From contig JABABQ010000039.1 in the NCBI GenBank assembly GCA_014238155.1, forward strand, positions 1-45,469: 45,469 nt of DNA, read 5' to 3'. The DNA comes from Rhizobiaceae bacterium. GTDB taxonomy: Bacteria > Pseudomonadota > Alphaproteobacteria > Rhizobiales > Rhizobiaceae. Each line of letters begins with the position of its first letter. Position 1 is the first letter of the stretch. The notes beneath the pieces were generated by a model that did not search any database, was not told the origin of the DNA, and saw only the letters and a program-made list of their open reading frames with translations. Positions 17,834 to 26,512 of the stretch are shown one piece after another. The position numbers and the translations under genes are program-made.

Positions 17834-18214
17834 CTACTGCTGATTCTGAGGTAGCCCGTCCGCAATGTCGTAATAGTCCCCCTTGTTGGCAACAAAAATG
17901 TGTCGAGCGAGTTTCGTTTGGGTGGGACCATCAAAGGCGCCCATGGATATGGCGATCCAGTGAAGGTGGGGTGGGTCAAAAAATAATGACGAGCCACAGA
18001 CCGAACAAAATCCACGCCGCACTTTGCCAGATGATTGATACCAGGTGACATTTTCCTCACCGACAATGGTCACCTTGTCTCGTGGAACATCCGTTGAAGC
18101 TTCAAAGTGTCCCGACTGTTTTCTGCATTTGGAACAATGACAGGCAGTGGGGCCGGGCAGTTCTCCTTCAACGTCAATAGTGACGCGACCACAAAGACAG
18201 GATCCATATGGCAT
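17834..18214 (-). CDS. GFA family (CENP-V/GFA domain) protein
   Basis: This 126-residue zinc-binding protein is of the glutathione-dependent formaldehyde-activating (GFA) fold. The cysteine pattern is complete: GSCLCG near the start, CHCSKCRKQSG at about residues 26-36, and FCSVCGSSLFF at about 70-80. Most GFA proteins have no proven substrate despite the name. The gene stands alone, convergent with the cys operon. The 60 bases before its stop contain an imperfect G-rich repeat of GTGGCGG-type units. Confidence 0.9.
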   Translation of the reverse strand: MPYGSCLCGRVTIDVEGELPGPTACHCSKCRKQSGHFEASTDVPRDKVTIVGEENVTWYQSSGKVRRGFCSVCGSSLFFDPPHLHWIAISMGAFDGPTQTKLARHIFVANKGDYYDIADGLPQNQQ

Positions 18215-18395
18215 GAGTCTTCCTTGTTGATATCGTTGCCCTGCTGAACCGTCATGGTGGCATGCTGCCAGTTGAATTTGTTACTCGTCAATTGCCACTG
18301 GTCAAAAAATACCCTGCAACCATCACAATCAGGGCGTAATTTTGCCGCTTCCGCCACACACTCTGCATCACCTTGAAGTTTAGGGAGAACGGGAA

Positions 18396-19220
18396 ATGGC
18401 AACACGGGCCAATTTACGGGCAGGCCGCCGCGTAATTACTGCGCGCTGGCGGATGTGGGTTCTGGAACTGATCGTATTTGGGGTCAATCAAGCCAAGGCA
18501 TCCCTGTTCGGGGGCTTGTTGCTCGCTTTCATGTTGCTGACCACCATCGTCGAGCTGCCGTATTTCCATCGCTATGATTACATCTTCATTTTTGCTGTTG
18601 TAGCGCAGATTCTGCTTTTCGCCTTCGGCCTGGAAAGCCGTCGGGAAATGATGGTGATTTTCGGGTTTCACGTCGTTGCAACAGTGATGGAGATCTACAA
18701 AACATCGGAACTGATAGGATCGTGGAACTATCCCGAACAAGCCGCAATTGCAATTTGGGGCGTGCCGCTGTTTGCCGGTTTTATGTATTCTGCTGTCGGC
18801 TCCTATATTGCCCGGGCCTGGAAGTTGCAGCAATTGCGCTTTGAGAATTATCCGCAGTTGGTTCACACCTACCTTTTGGCATTCCTGATCTACATAAATT
18901 TTTTCACACATCATTTTTTCTGGGATATGCGATACCTGCTTGTCGTTTACGCAGCAGTGATATTCTGGCGCACGCAGGTTTGTTTTACGGTCATCGTTGA
19001 ACGTCGCATGCCATTGCTGCTTGGTTTTACGTTGATTTCGTTCTTCGTTTGGATTGCAGAGAATGTTGCCACATATGCAAATGTTTGGCTGTATCCGAGC
19101 CAGCATGGCGGCTGGACTTATGTATCTCCCAACAAATTGGGTGCATGGTTCCTGCTGATGATTGTCAGTTTTGTGCTGGTGTCGCTGCTTTATAGAAGGA
19201 CATTGCGCCGTCAATTCTGA
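18396..19220 (+). CDS. DUF817 integral membrane protein
   Basis: A 274-residue inner-membrane protein of the DUF817 family. I count about seven or eight hydrophobic segments, for example around residues 28-50, 60-80, 120-140, 160-180 and 245-268. Family-typical stretches are ELIVFGVNQAKASLFGG, KTSELIGSWNYPE and IAENVATYANVWLYPSQ. The function is unknown. A 266-residue frame on the opposite strand is a shadow. The gene is monocistronic as far as can be seen. Confidence 0.9.
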   Translation: MATRANLRAGRRVITARWRMWVLELIVFGVNQAKASLFGGLLLAFMLLTTIVELPYFHRYDYIFIFAVVAQILLFAFGLESRREMMVIFGFHVVATVMEIYKTSELIGSWNYPEQAAIAIWGVPLFAGFMYSAVGSYIARAWKLQQLRFENYPQLVHTYLLAFLIYINFFTHHFFWDMRYLLVVYAAVIFWRTQVCFTVIVERRMPLLLGFTLISFFVWIAENVATYANVWLYPSQHGGWTYVSPNKLGAWFLLMIVSFVLVSLLYRRTLRRQF

Positions 19221-19342
19221 TCGCCCAGTGAGAATCTTACCGAGTATTGATGTTAAACACCGGGCCCGGGCTATTCGTTTGATTGAACTGGATTTACTGC
19301 GGACGACCGGTTACGGTCCCGGTGCTCTGTGGGAGGAACTCA

Positions 19343-21076
19343 TTGCAACGAAAACTGGCTGCGATACTAGCCCTCGACGTCGTCGGATATTCTCGCCTTA
19401 TGGGGCAGGATGAAGAAAAGACGTTGGCGCGATTGAAACAATTGTTTGGCGATGTGGTTCGACCAGCTGTCACCAAACGGCAAGGTCGTATCGTCAAGTT
19501 AATGGGCGATGGTTTGCTGGCTGAATTTCCAAGCGCGGTTGAATCTGTGAAATGCGCAATTGAAATCCAAAATATGTTGGTTGAAAGAGAGGCTGGAACT
19601 CCAGAAGACCAGGTTATTCAGCTGCGCATGGGTGTGAATATGGGGGACATTATCATCGAGGGTGCCGACATATATGGCGATGGTGTTAACCTGGCGGCCC
19701 GACTGGAAGCGGTGGCGGATCCGGGCGGCCTGTGTGTGGCTGACAGTGCCTATCAGGCAGTTCGGGACAAGCTGCCCAATGAGTTCAGCGATGGCGGTGA
19801 AAAAGAGCTGAAAAACATCGCCCGCCCTGTCAGGGTCTGGCATTGGCAGAGGGGAAAAAATAAAAAACCTGCGGTGCCGGAACCGCAGGTTCCCAAAATT
19901 GGAAAATCTTCGCTGGCAGTGTTGCCGTTAGAAAATATGTCAGCAAAAGAAGAGCTTACCTATCTTGCAGATGGACTCACAGAAGATATTATCACGATGC
20001 TGGCCCGGTTGCCGGGATTCCTGGTCATCGCCCGAAATTCCAGTTTTGCCTATAAGGGGACATCTCCGGATATTCGGCAAGTGGGCCGTGAACTTGGTGT
20101 CAATTATGTGGTTGAGGGTAGTTTGAGGCCGGTCGGCAAAAACATCCGCGTTACGATCCAGTTGATCGAGGCCGAAACGGGCAATCATCTATGGGCCAAT
20201 AAATTTGACCGCCCGTCCGATGAAGTTGATGAAATGCAGGACGAAATTACGTTAGGCATTGCGACGCGTCTGGAGCCTGAACTGGCCAAGGCTGAAGTGC
20301 AGCGAATAAAGAAACGAGACGAGTCGAACGTCGATGCTTGGGGATATTACAATCAGGCTGCCGGGCTGTTGAGCGCCAAGGGATGGCATAAGGCAACATT
20401 TGTCGAAGCAAATGATCTGCTGAAAAAGGCCATCAATCTCGATCCGGAATTTGCTCTGGCGCGCGCCTATCTGTCGCTGATCATGGCGCTTGGACATATG
20501 TTCGGCCTGTCGCCGGACGGCCAGCAAGACCGGGACCTGGCCATCAATATGGCCGAGCAGGCGATTATGATGGATAACAGCGATTCGTCTGTTCTTGGCT
20601 TTGCTGGTTGCGCACTTAGTGATGTTGGGTTGATCGATCGCGGAGCCAACATTCTGCAAAGAGCGATTGATTCTGATCCGAGCAATCCGCAGGCCTGGGT
20701 AGCTTTGGGGACGGCGATGCTCCGTGCGGGTAAAGCTCGCAAGGGTGTGAAATATCTTCAACATGGAATGCGGATAAGCCCGCACGATAACCGTCTGTCG
20801 TTTTGGGGCACCAGCTTGGCCTATGCGTTGTTTCGACTCAGAGATTATTCCAGCGCGCTGAAGGAAATTGAGTTGGCGTGCCAACGTGATGAAAGCAATT
20901 ACATGGCGTGTGTGGTTCTGGCGCTCATTGAGATTCATCAGGGAAATGTGAATGAGGCAAAACTGGCGATCAACGAGGCTTTGCGGTTGCGCCCTGAATT
21001 GCAATGTACAGACGTGCAGGCATTGATTGGCAGGCGTGGCGTTCGGATGTTGATGGACGCACAACTGCTCAGTTAG
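19343..21076 (+). CDS. Class III adenylate cyclase with TolB-like domain and TPR repeats
   Basis: This is a predicted cytoplasmic class III cyclase that makes cAMP from ATP. I choose the TTG at 19343 (LQRKLAAILALDVVGYSRLM) because GGAGG lies 6 bases before it; the longer frame from 19283 has no such site. Residues 1 to about 165 are the cyclase domain, with metal-binding Asp in ALDVVGYSRL and in LMGDGLLAEF, and the DGVNLAARLE signature. Residues about 195-330 resemble the TolB N-terminal-like domain (SLAVLPLENMS, EGSLRPVGKNIRVTIQL). The C-terminal 240 residues are TPR-type helices. Such fusions are abundant in rhizobia. Its signal is unknown. Confidence 0.9.
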   Translation: MQRKLAAILALDVVGYSRLMGQDEEKTLARLKQLFGDVVRPAVTKRQGRIVKLMGDGLLAEFPSAVESVKCAIEIQNMLVEREAGTPEDQVIQLRMGVNMGDIIIEGADIYGDGVNLAARLEAVADPGGLCVADSAYQAVRDKLPNEFSDGGEKELKNIARPVRVWHWQRGKNKKPAVPEPQVPKIGKSSLAVLPLENMSAKEELTYLADGLTEDIITMLARLPGFLVIARNSSFAYKGTSPDIRQVGRELGVNYVVEGSLRPVGKNIRVTIQLIEAETGNHLWANKFDRPSDEVDEMQDEITLGIATRLEPELAKAEVQRIKKRDESNVDAWGYYNQAAGLLSAKGWHKATFVEANDLLKKAINLDPEFALARAYLSLIMALGHMFGLSPDGQQDRDLAINMAEQAIMMDNSDSSVLGFAGCALSDVGLIDRGANILQRAIDSDPSNPQAWVALGTAMLRAGKARKGVKYLQHGMRISPHDNRLSFWGTSLAYALFRLRDYSSALKEIELACQRDESNYMACVVLALIEIHQGNVNEAKLAINEALRLRPELQCTDVQALIGRRGVRMLMDAQLLS

Positions 21077-21109
21077 ACAATGTTTTAAACCAAGGGAGGA
21101 AATTGAAGT

Positions 21110-21616
21110 ATGTCGATCAAGGAAGCCCAGGAACGCAAAATTGAAATATTCAAGACTCGACCTTCAGCGGCGCAAAGCACTGGACAAACGCATGTCCTTT
21201 TGAACTCAGGGACAAGTTGCGAAATTACCCAGGGTGACTGGAAAATGGTTTGCGATCAGCCAAAGCTCTCCGGCGGCGGTGGTGAAGGGCCCGACCCAGG
21301 TGTGTTTGGGCGAGGGGCATTGGGAGCCTGTCTTGCCCAGGGATATGCTTTGGTTCTGGCTAGGCGCGACTTAAGTTTTAAGTCAATATCGGTGGAAGTC
21401 CAATCAGATATCGACGCCCGAGGTTCAACGGGAATCGATGACGCGATTCCGCCGGGATATCAGGCTTTGCGTTTGCTCGTACAGATTGAAAGCAGCGAAG
21501 ACCCGGTTGCAATCAGAGAAGCAGCCGATTTTGCCGACCAACATAGTCCGTGGTTTTACAATTTGATCACGGCCATTCCTGCCGAGCGAGATATCGTCGT
21601 TAAGACTTTGGTCTAG
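21110..21616 (+). CDS. OsmC/Ohr-like family protein
   Basis: A 168-residue protein with an OsmC-type core. The pattern GPDPGVFGRGALGACLAQGY includes the conserved Cys of the thiol-peroxidase-like site at about residue 72, followed by a second strand ISVEVQSDIDARG. The second cysteine of peroxiredoxin-active OsmC/Ohr proteins is not evident in the C-terminal half (FADQHSPWFYNLI has Ser where Cys is common), so activity on peroxides is uncertain. A strong ribosome-binding site (GGGAGG) precedes the ATG. It follows the cyclase gene by 33 bases and may share its transcript. Confidence 0.75.
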   Translation: MSIKEAQERKIEIFKTRPSAAQSTGQTHVLLNSGTSCEITQGDWKMVCDQPKLSGGGGEGPDPGVFGRGALGACLAQGYALVLARRDLSFKSISVEVQSDIDARGSTGIDDAIPPGYQALRLLVQIESSEDPVAIREAADFADQHSPWFYNLITAIPAERDIVVKTLV

Positions 21617-21649
21617 TTTGTTTTATGGAAGGCGTTCCAGATTTGGTCG

Positions 21650-21919
21650 TCAGCCCTTGATCGGATTAATAATCCGTTTCACTTCGGTAATTTCGCCAAC
21701 TGGAATTCCGGACAGCCTGCCGTGTTCTTTGATCAATTCTTCATTTTCAGCTAGATAAACACAATAAGACTCATCATCTGTAAGATAACTTTCAACCCAT
21801 TGCACTTTAGGGGCCAGTTGATCCAGTGCCGCGTTGGATGCATCCGTCGTTGCTCTGATTTGTTCTGCAGTAGCCTTGCCTACATCGGGCAGATCACGCT
21901 GGATTATGTAGCGTTTCAT
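21650..21919 (-). CDS. DUF4242 domain protein
   Basis: A small 89-residue protein of the DUF4242 (SCO4226-like) family, a ferredoxin-like fold that binds metal in a studied homologue. Typical stretches are MKRYIIQRDLPDVG, VQWVESYLTDDESYCVYLAENEE and HGRLSGIPVGEITEVKRII. It stands alone on the minus strand. Its role is unknown. Confidence 0.85.
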   Translation of the reverse strand: MKRYIIQRDLPDVGKATAEQIRATTDASNAALDQLAPKVQWVESYLTDDESYCVYLAENEELIKEHGRLSGIPVGEITEVKRIINPIKG

Positions 21920-21976
21920 TGTTGTTCTCCACTAATATTCAACCATGCAGAAATTGCAGGGCTTTTCAAACTGTCG

Positions 21977-22177
21977 TCAAATCATTGATTGAGGGATTTG
22001 CAGCGCCAGAACTGTGACCTTGGCAGAGCACAGTGTCAATATAATTGCAGGTTTGTCGTCCGGTATCAAACCCAATGCGCCGTTAACCTCCACCGTGACA
22101 ATCGATTGCAATTGTTCGCCAGCAAGCAAAGCACCAACAGCACGTTCACGCAGGTCAATAAGATAAGGCTTGGTCAT
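21977..22177 (-). pseudogene. Remnant: IS630 N-terminus joined to unrelated coding scrap
   Basis: The first 21 codons (22177 to about 22115; MTKPYLIDLRERAVGALLAG) match the start of IS630-family transposases. After that the similarity ends abruptly. The remaining 45 residues (EVNGALGLIPDDKP and onward) are not a transposase; they faintly resemble the SnoaL-like C-terminal part of ECF sigma factors such as SigJ, but this is weak. The frame is probably a chance joining at an insertion scar beside the IS110 element. Confidence 0.5.
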
Positions 22178-22189
22178 CTGTGCAGGCCT

Positions 22190-22463
22190 TCAACTCCAGC
22201 ACAATACTTGAATCAGAAATCAGGCAAATGGGAATCCAAACGTTACAGGCAAACCGTGAACGGCCTGTCTTATGATTTCTCCGGGTTCTCTGCGAAGATT
22301 AGGCCTCTGCCCGACACGCTATTTGTGTTGGGCAGAGGCGGTGTCTGGATCGTGAACGGCTTGGTCTTTTAGGACCGTTCTAGAGCGTGACCAGCCACCG
22401 TTTTCGCATGAGGCCTGAACGGATACGCAGCAGCCAGAAAGCTCTGCATGACAAGCAAAGGAC
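22190..22463 (+). ncRNA. Candidate IS110 bridge-RNA region (5' noncoding end)
   Basis: IS110-group elements carry a structured bridge RNA in the noncoding end before the recombinase gene. Here about 270 noncoding bases precede the transposase, while only about 20 bases of likely element follow it, which fits that layout. A strong hairpin lies at 22303-22339: GCCTCTGCCC pairs with GGGCAGAGGC, and an inner ACAC pairs with GTGT. A smaller one (GGTC-TTTTAG-GACC) lies near 22363-22376. The exact RNA ends and the target and donor loops cannot be set from this copy alone. Confidence 0.35.
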
Positions 22464-23408
22464 ATGACGAAGATGACGGATGATAGCATTGGAATTGATA
22501 TTTCCAAAGACCACCTGGACGTCCATCGGTTGAGCGGTGGTCAATACGCCCAATTTACCAATACAAGGGAAGGGTTTGCGGCTCTGCACCGCTGGATCGG
22601 CAGCACCGCAACTGCACGTGTCGTGTATGAAGCCACCGGCCCTTATCATGGCACTTTTGAGCAGGCACTGCGGGATCATCTGCCTCTGGTTAAGGTCAAC
22701 CCGTTACAGGCACGACGTTTTGCGCAAGCCAGTGGAACTCGTGCAAAGACAGATGCTGTTGATGCACGGATGCTGGCGCGGATGGGTGCGGCATTCAAGT
22801 TTGAGCCAGACCCGCACCTGCCCGAAGACCTTCCTGATCTCAAAGAGTTACAGATCGCACGAACGGCCCTGATCAAGGATCAGACACGGCTGAAGAACCG
22901 GTTCCAAACCCAGACCCTTGCCATCACACGCCGTCATACAAAAGCGCGCCTTGACCAGATCGCACGGCAGCTAGCGCAACTCGACGAAGAGATTACCTCC
23001 CGGCTCACAGCCAGTCCAAAACGACAAAAGGCCTACGAAATCCTACAATCCATTCCGGGGCTGGGGGCCACAACCGCCGCCACCATCCTGATCGAGATGC
23101 CTGAGATAGGAACCCTCACAAACAAGGCCGTCGCCTGTCTTGCGGGCCTTGCACCGATCACGCGTCAGTCGGGAAAATGGAAAGGACAGGCCTTTATCCA
23201 AGGCGGGCGAAAATTCTTGCGAGATGCCCTCTACATGCCGGCCCTCGTCGCCGCACGCTTCAATCCGGATTTGACTAGGAAATACCAATCCATGAAAGCC
23301 GCCGGAAAACCATCAAAAGTCGCCCTCGTCACCATCATGCGAAAACTCATCATCCTTGCAAATACACTCATCAAAGATGACAGAAAGTGGGTCAAAAATG
23401 CGGCTTGA
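22464..23408 (+). mobile_element. IS110-family transposase, apparently intact
   Basis: The 314-residue DEDD recombinase is intact. The RuvC-like part has D12 (IGIDISKD), E56 (VYEATGPYH), D97 and D100 (KTDAVDARML). The C-terminal Tnp_20 part holds the conserved serine S236 in RQSGKWKG, then FIQGGRKFLRDALYMPA. Enzymes of this family use a Ser nucleophile and, in studied members, a bridge RNA that pairs with donor and target DNA. The right end probably lies near 23425. It is surrounded by older IS debris, and no other full copy lies in this window. Confidence 0.93.
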
Positions 23409-23592
23409 CAAAAACGGATACTCTAGGCGTCCTTCTGGTTGCAGTCTATTGATTGCGAATTGGTAGGCGATTTGGCTACTTGTCGGGAGCTCACGTTATC
23501 GGGCATTTGTACCGAAACATGGAGACCTTCTCTTATCCCATTCACTATATAATACCTAATTATTACAATAAGTTACTGAGTAATTCAGGGTG

Positions 23593-24206
23593 TCATGCAA
23601 CTTTAGCGCGAAATTTGGGTTTGTTTCGGGATTTTGCCATATTTACCCTCGTCGGTGCTTGCTCTGCTGTCCTTTTCTGCCAAGCCAGCCAGGCCTGAAA
23701 TGCCCGACGCCTTTGTGATCGCGCCTCACTCAGATAGCGTTTGAGCAAGCGATGTTGTTTGCCGTCTCCTTGCGCAACCGATTTGCCAATCCGAGCCAGC
23801 AAGCGTAATTTCAAACGCCTCTGCGAAGCCGTTACATCTGCCTTGGTCAACTCATCCAGAATGAATGAGGCCATGTTCTGAAGGTCTTTCGCTGTGTCGC
23901 CGGATCGGCTTTGCCCGCCTCGAATTGCCGCATCGCCTCCTGGGCTGCGACCAGTCGAACTTCGGCCTGAGCCAGTTCGACTGCCCTATATCCCCGCTCG
24001 TCGTCTGGAAGCAACGCGTTGGGTGCAATGTCGGGTTCGTTTCGAATGATTGCAAGCCAAACAGCTACGCCTTTTGGGTCTGGCTGTGCTGTTGCGCCGT
24101 GGCGACGGGCGTTGCCAGCGACAATCGACTTGCCAAGGGCGGTTCTTGGCCCAGTGCTCTTTTGAGAATTGGTGCGATTTCGGGAAATGATGTGTTGTTG
24201 CGTCAT
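23593..24206 (-). pseudogene. Conserved hypothetical protein, probably split by a frameshift
   Basis: Two minus-strand frames overlap by 28 bases. The upstream one (24206-23847) begins MTQQHIISRNRTNSQKSTGP and belongs to a common family with an N-x-x-KSTGPRT start. The downstream one (23874-23593) begins MASFILDELTKAD and has a basic, Arg/Lys-rich end (RNKPKFRAKVA). Together they would give one protein of about 205 residues; a one-base change near 23865-23880 splits it. Alternatively they are two overlapping genes. The start overlaps the preceding gene by ATGA. The function is unknown. Confidence 0.55.
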
Positions 24207-24868
24207 CCGTCTATCACTTCCGCCTCGACAACATCTACCGTAATCGGTCGGGCACCAATCAACGTGTCGTAGTCGCGTTTCACTTCGCGGCGGCGGCGCT
24301 CGAGTTCCTGAGCTTTCTCATCGTGCCACACCACCGACTCTTGCATGTCGCGATATGCCTCGCCCATCAGTTCAACGGGGTCCATTCCAAGGCTTGCGAT
24401 TTCAGCATACGCGACCTGCTGCGTTTCCCGGACTTCTGAGATCGCTCTGAGCGCCAACGATTCACCTTGTTCTTGGGCCGCGTCCTCGTCAAAAGAAAAC
24501 GGCTCTTGCCAGTCGTCCGCTGTGCCACCAGCCTTTTTGTGCAAGTCCCAGGCCTCATTGAGGGTTTCATTACGGATCGCTCTGCGCTCATCAACGACGG
24601 CGCTGCATATGGCGTCGTGGATAATTCTGCGCACGCTGGTCTCGCGCATGTGACGGTGCTGCAGCAACTCCCGTTCAATCGCGATGAGGTTTTCTGCAAT
24701 GACGGCTTCGTAAGGGGTTCTCGGTGCAAGGGTCAACGTCATGCCCTCGTGAAATCCATCAAAGGAGCCTGGATCTTCGCCGACAATCGGATCGCGCGCG
24801 GGCAGGATGTCCGCAAATGAAGTCAGGGTGAAGCGGGTTGGGTCGGGAGCGGTGAGGTCAGTCGACAT
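24203..24868 (-). CDS. Conserved hypothetical protein
   Basis: Not recognised as a known family. I start it at the ATG at 24868 (MSTDLTAPDPTRF) because GGAAAG precedes it at a proper distance; a longer frame goes to 24922. The 221-residue product is acidic and rich in Arg/Glu helices (about residues 75-190), probably coiled or helical, with no membrane segment. It overlaps the next gene by ATGA, so the two form an operon. Such gene pairs occur in mobile or accessory regions of alphaproteobacteria, but I know of no assigned role. Confidence 0.65.
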   Translation of the reverse strand: MSTDLTAPDPTRFTLTSFADILPARDPIVGEDPGSFDGFHEGMTLTLAPRTPYEAVIAENLIAIERELLQHRHMRETSVRRIIHDAICSAVVDERRAIRNETLNEAWDLHKKAGGTADDWQEPFSFDEDAAQEQGESLALRAISEVRETQQVAYAEIASLGMDPVELMGEAYRDMQESVVWHDEKAQELERRRREVKRDYDTLIGARPITVDVVEAEVIDG

Positions 24869-25105
24869 AGTGTCTTTCCATTTATATTGTGCACTCATCC
24901 CCCTTTGTCGTGCGGAATTCAATTTGTCTTCCCCGTGGCCAATAGATAGCCCGCCGGGCGCCTGGCTTCAACACATAGTGTTGATTAATTGGAGACAGCC
25001 GATTGCCCCAATTAACCAGATGCCGGGAATGCCAATGGAGAAAATCGTTGCACCGGTGAGCTTTTGTTCAGGCGGCGGGAAGTGGTTTAATGAAATTCGA
25101 TTTGG

Positions 25106-25378
25106 TCAGGAAGAAGGTTTGTTTGGTTTTGCAGGGTGAATGCGAATGCCGGGCGCATCGTCGGGAGTTCCGATGAATTCGATACCGGCGGATTCTAGTG
25201 CTTCTTTGATGGCTGCTATGTTTGCTTGTGTGCTTTGAGGTACGCCGTTAATCGCTTCAATCCGTTTGATTGTGCTTGTGCTTACCTTGGACACATCTGA
25301 CAATGTCACTACGCTCCAACCAAGCGCGCAGCGAGCAGATCTAATTTGAATACCACAAATAGTTGAAATTTGGTTCAT
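25106..25378 (-). CDS. XRE-family helix-turn-helix regulator
   Basis: A 90-residue DNA-binding protein. The helix-turn-helix spans about residues 10-40 (SARCALGWSVVTLSDVSKVS, then STIKRIE), followed by IKEALESAGIEFIGTPDDAPGIRI, the usual tail of small alphaproteobacterial XRE regulators. It is divergent from the recombinase at 25398 with only 19 bases between the two starts. It probably represses itself and the recombinase. A dyad in the gap is a candidate operator. Confidence 0.85.
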   Translation of the reverse strand: MNQISTICGIQIRSARCALGWSVVTLSDVSKVSTSTIKRIEAINGVPQSTQANIAAIKEALESAGIEFIGTPDDAPGIRIHPAKPNKPSS

Positions 25379-25379
25379 T

Positions 25380-25396
25380 TGATACTATATATATCA
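25380..25396. promoter_or_regulatory. Dyad between XRE regulator and recombinase
   Basis: TGATA (25380-25384) and TATCA (25392-25396) form an inverted repeat in an AT-only core. It fills nearly the whole gap between the two divergent start codons. A repressor bound here would block both genes. Confidence 0.4.
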
Positions 25397-25397
25397 T

Positions 25398-26312
25398 ATG
25401 ATCGGATCAGCAAATTTTCACTCCTCGTATGATTGGCGTTTTGAGTTTAGTCGTCTAGAAGGCGCATATGCCCCTTCAACGATAAACTCATACTATTCTG
25501 ACGTTCAGGCCTTTGTCGACTGGTGTTTGAAGGAACGACAAACTCCATTTCCTGCTGATGTTCAAACCGTATGTGACTTCATTGAGGATCAGGGCAAAGA
25601 AAAAGCGGCGTCCACTGTCCGACGTCGCCTTTACGCAATTCGTAAAATTCATCGTTTGTTGCGTCTACCCGATCCTACGCACGATGAAGATATCAACTTG
25701 TCGTTGAGACGTGTACGCAGATCTAAGCTTACGCGTCCCAAACAGGCGAAGGGGCTTACAAAGGACTATTTGGAAAGATTTATTGCGGATGAGCCTGGCA
25801 CGCCTTGGGGACTCCGCAACAGGGCCATGCTGTCATTGGGATACGAACTCCTAAGCCGACGATCCGAACTCGTGGCCCTTCAAACCAATGATATCGAGTT
25901 TCGGGCAGATGGGACCCTACAGGTAATCGTGCGGCGGAGCAAATCGGATCCCTTTGGTCGCGGAAGGTTGGCGTTCACTTCGCGCCCGACAGCAATCAGA
26001 GTAAAAAAATGGCTTGACTGGCGTGGCGAAGAGATTGGGCATCTATTTTGTCCAATTTATCAGGGCAAAGCGGTTGATCGCGACCTGAGCACGACGACAG
26101 TAAAACGAATGATCAAACATGCTGCCAAACGGGCAGGTCTGGAATCAAAAATTGTTGATGAATTCAGTGGTCATTCGCTTCGCGTTGGCGCCGCACAAGA
26201 CCTTCTCAAGATGGGACACGACACGGCCGCCATTATGAGGGCAGGTGGATGGAAGTCAGTAAATGTTCTTGCTCGATATCTTGAGCAAGCTGAGCACAAT
26301 GTGTGGGCGTAA
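25398..26312 (+). CDS. Tyrosine recombinase / integrase
   Basis: A 304-residue site-specific recombinase. The N-terminal SAM-like core-binding domain covers about residues 15-105. The catalytic domain has all active residues: Arg in LSRRSELVAL, Lys in RRSKSDPFG, H-S-L-R in GHSLRVGAAQD, Trp in GGWKS and the nucleophile Tyr in ARYLEQAEHN. It resembles XerC/D and integron-like or phage-type enzymes. It has no recognisable attachment site next to it and no phage genes nearby. It may drive a small island that includes the XRE gene and the hypothetical genes at 23593-24868. Confidence 0.92.
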   Translation: MIGSANFHSSYDWRFEFSRLEGAYAPSTINSYYSDVQAFVDWCLKERQTPFPADVQTVCDFIEDQGKEKAASTVRRRLYAIRKIHRLLRLPDPTHDEDINLSLRRVRRSKLTRPKQAKGLTKDYLERFIADEPGTPWGLRNRAMLSLGYELLSRRSELVALQTNDIEFRADGTLQVIVRRSKSDPFGRGRLAFTSRPTAIRVKKWLDWRGEEIGHLFCPIYQGKAVDRDLSTTTVKRMIKHAAKRAGLESKIVDEFSGHSLRVGAAQDLLKMGHDTAAIMRAGGWKSVNVLARYLEQAEHNVWA

Positions 26313-26389
26313 GATCAATCGCTTCAATGATATGTAGAAGTTTAGACTTGATCTGACAGTTGGCCGTTTTGAGGCGATGATCTGTAGGG

Positions 26390-26512
26390 TCAGATTTGGT
26401 CTACAAACTTTTCCTTCCAGATTTGTTTCCCCTCGATCATTGTCTCGAAAGGTGTTCTTCCGCAACACATTTTTCCCTGATGGGCTCGATGCATGTTGTA
26501 ATGATCAAGCCA
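26390..26512 (-). pseudogene. C-terminal fragment of an IS481/IS3-type transposase
   Basis: Minus-strand codons from 26512 to the stop at 26390 read WLDHYNMHRAHQGKMCCGRT and continue to KEKFVDQI. This is the C-terminal end of an integrase-core transposase, where relatives show THQGKMCCGRTPM. The rest of the element is missing. Its 5' side runs straight into the IS256 relic, so two transposase pieces are fused back to back. Confidence 0.7.

Noticed and set aside
18414-19214. 266-codon frame opposite the DUF817 gene
   Set aside because: Shadow of a membrane-protein gene; His/Gln-rich without a domain.
20252-21064. 270-codon frame opposite the TPR part of the cyclase
   Set aside because: Shadow frame; the plus-strand TPR protein explains the coding pattern.
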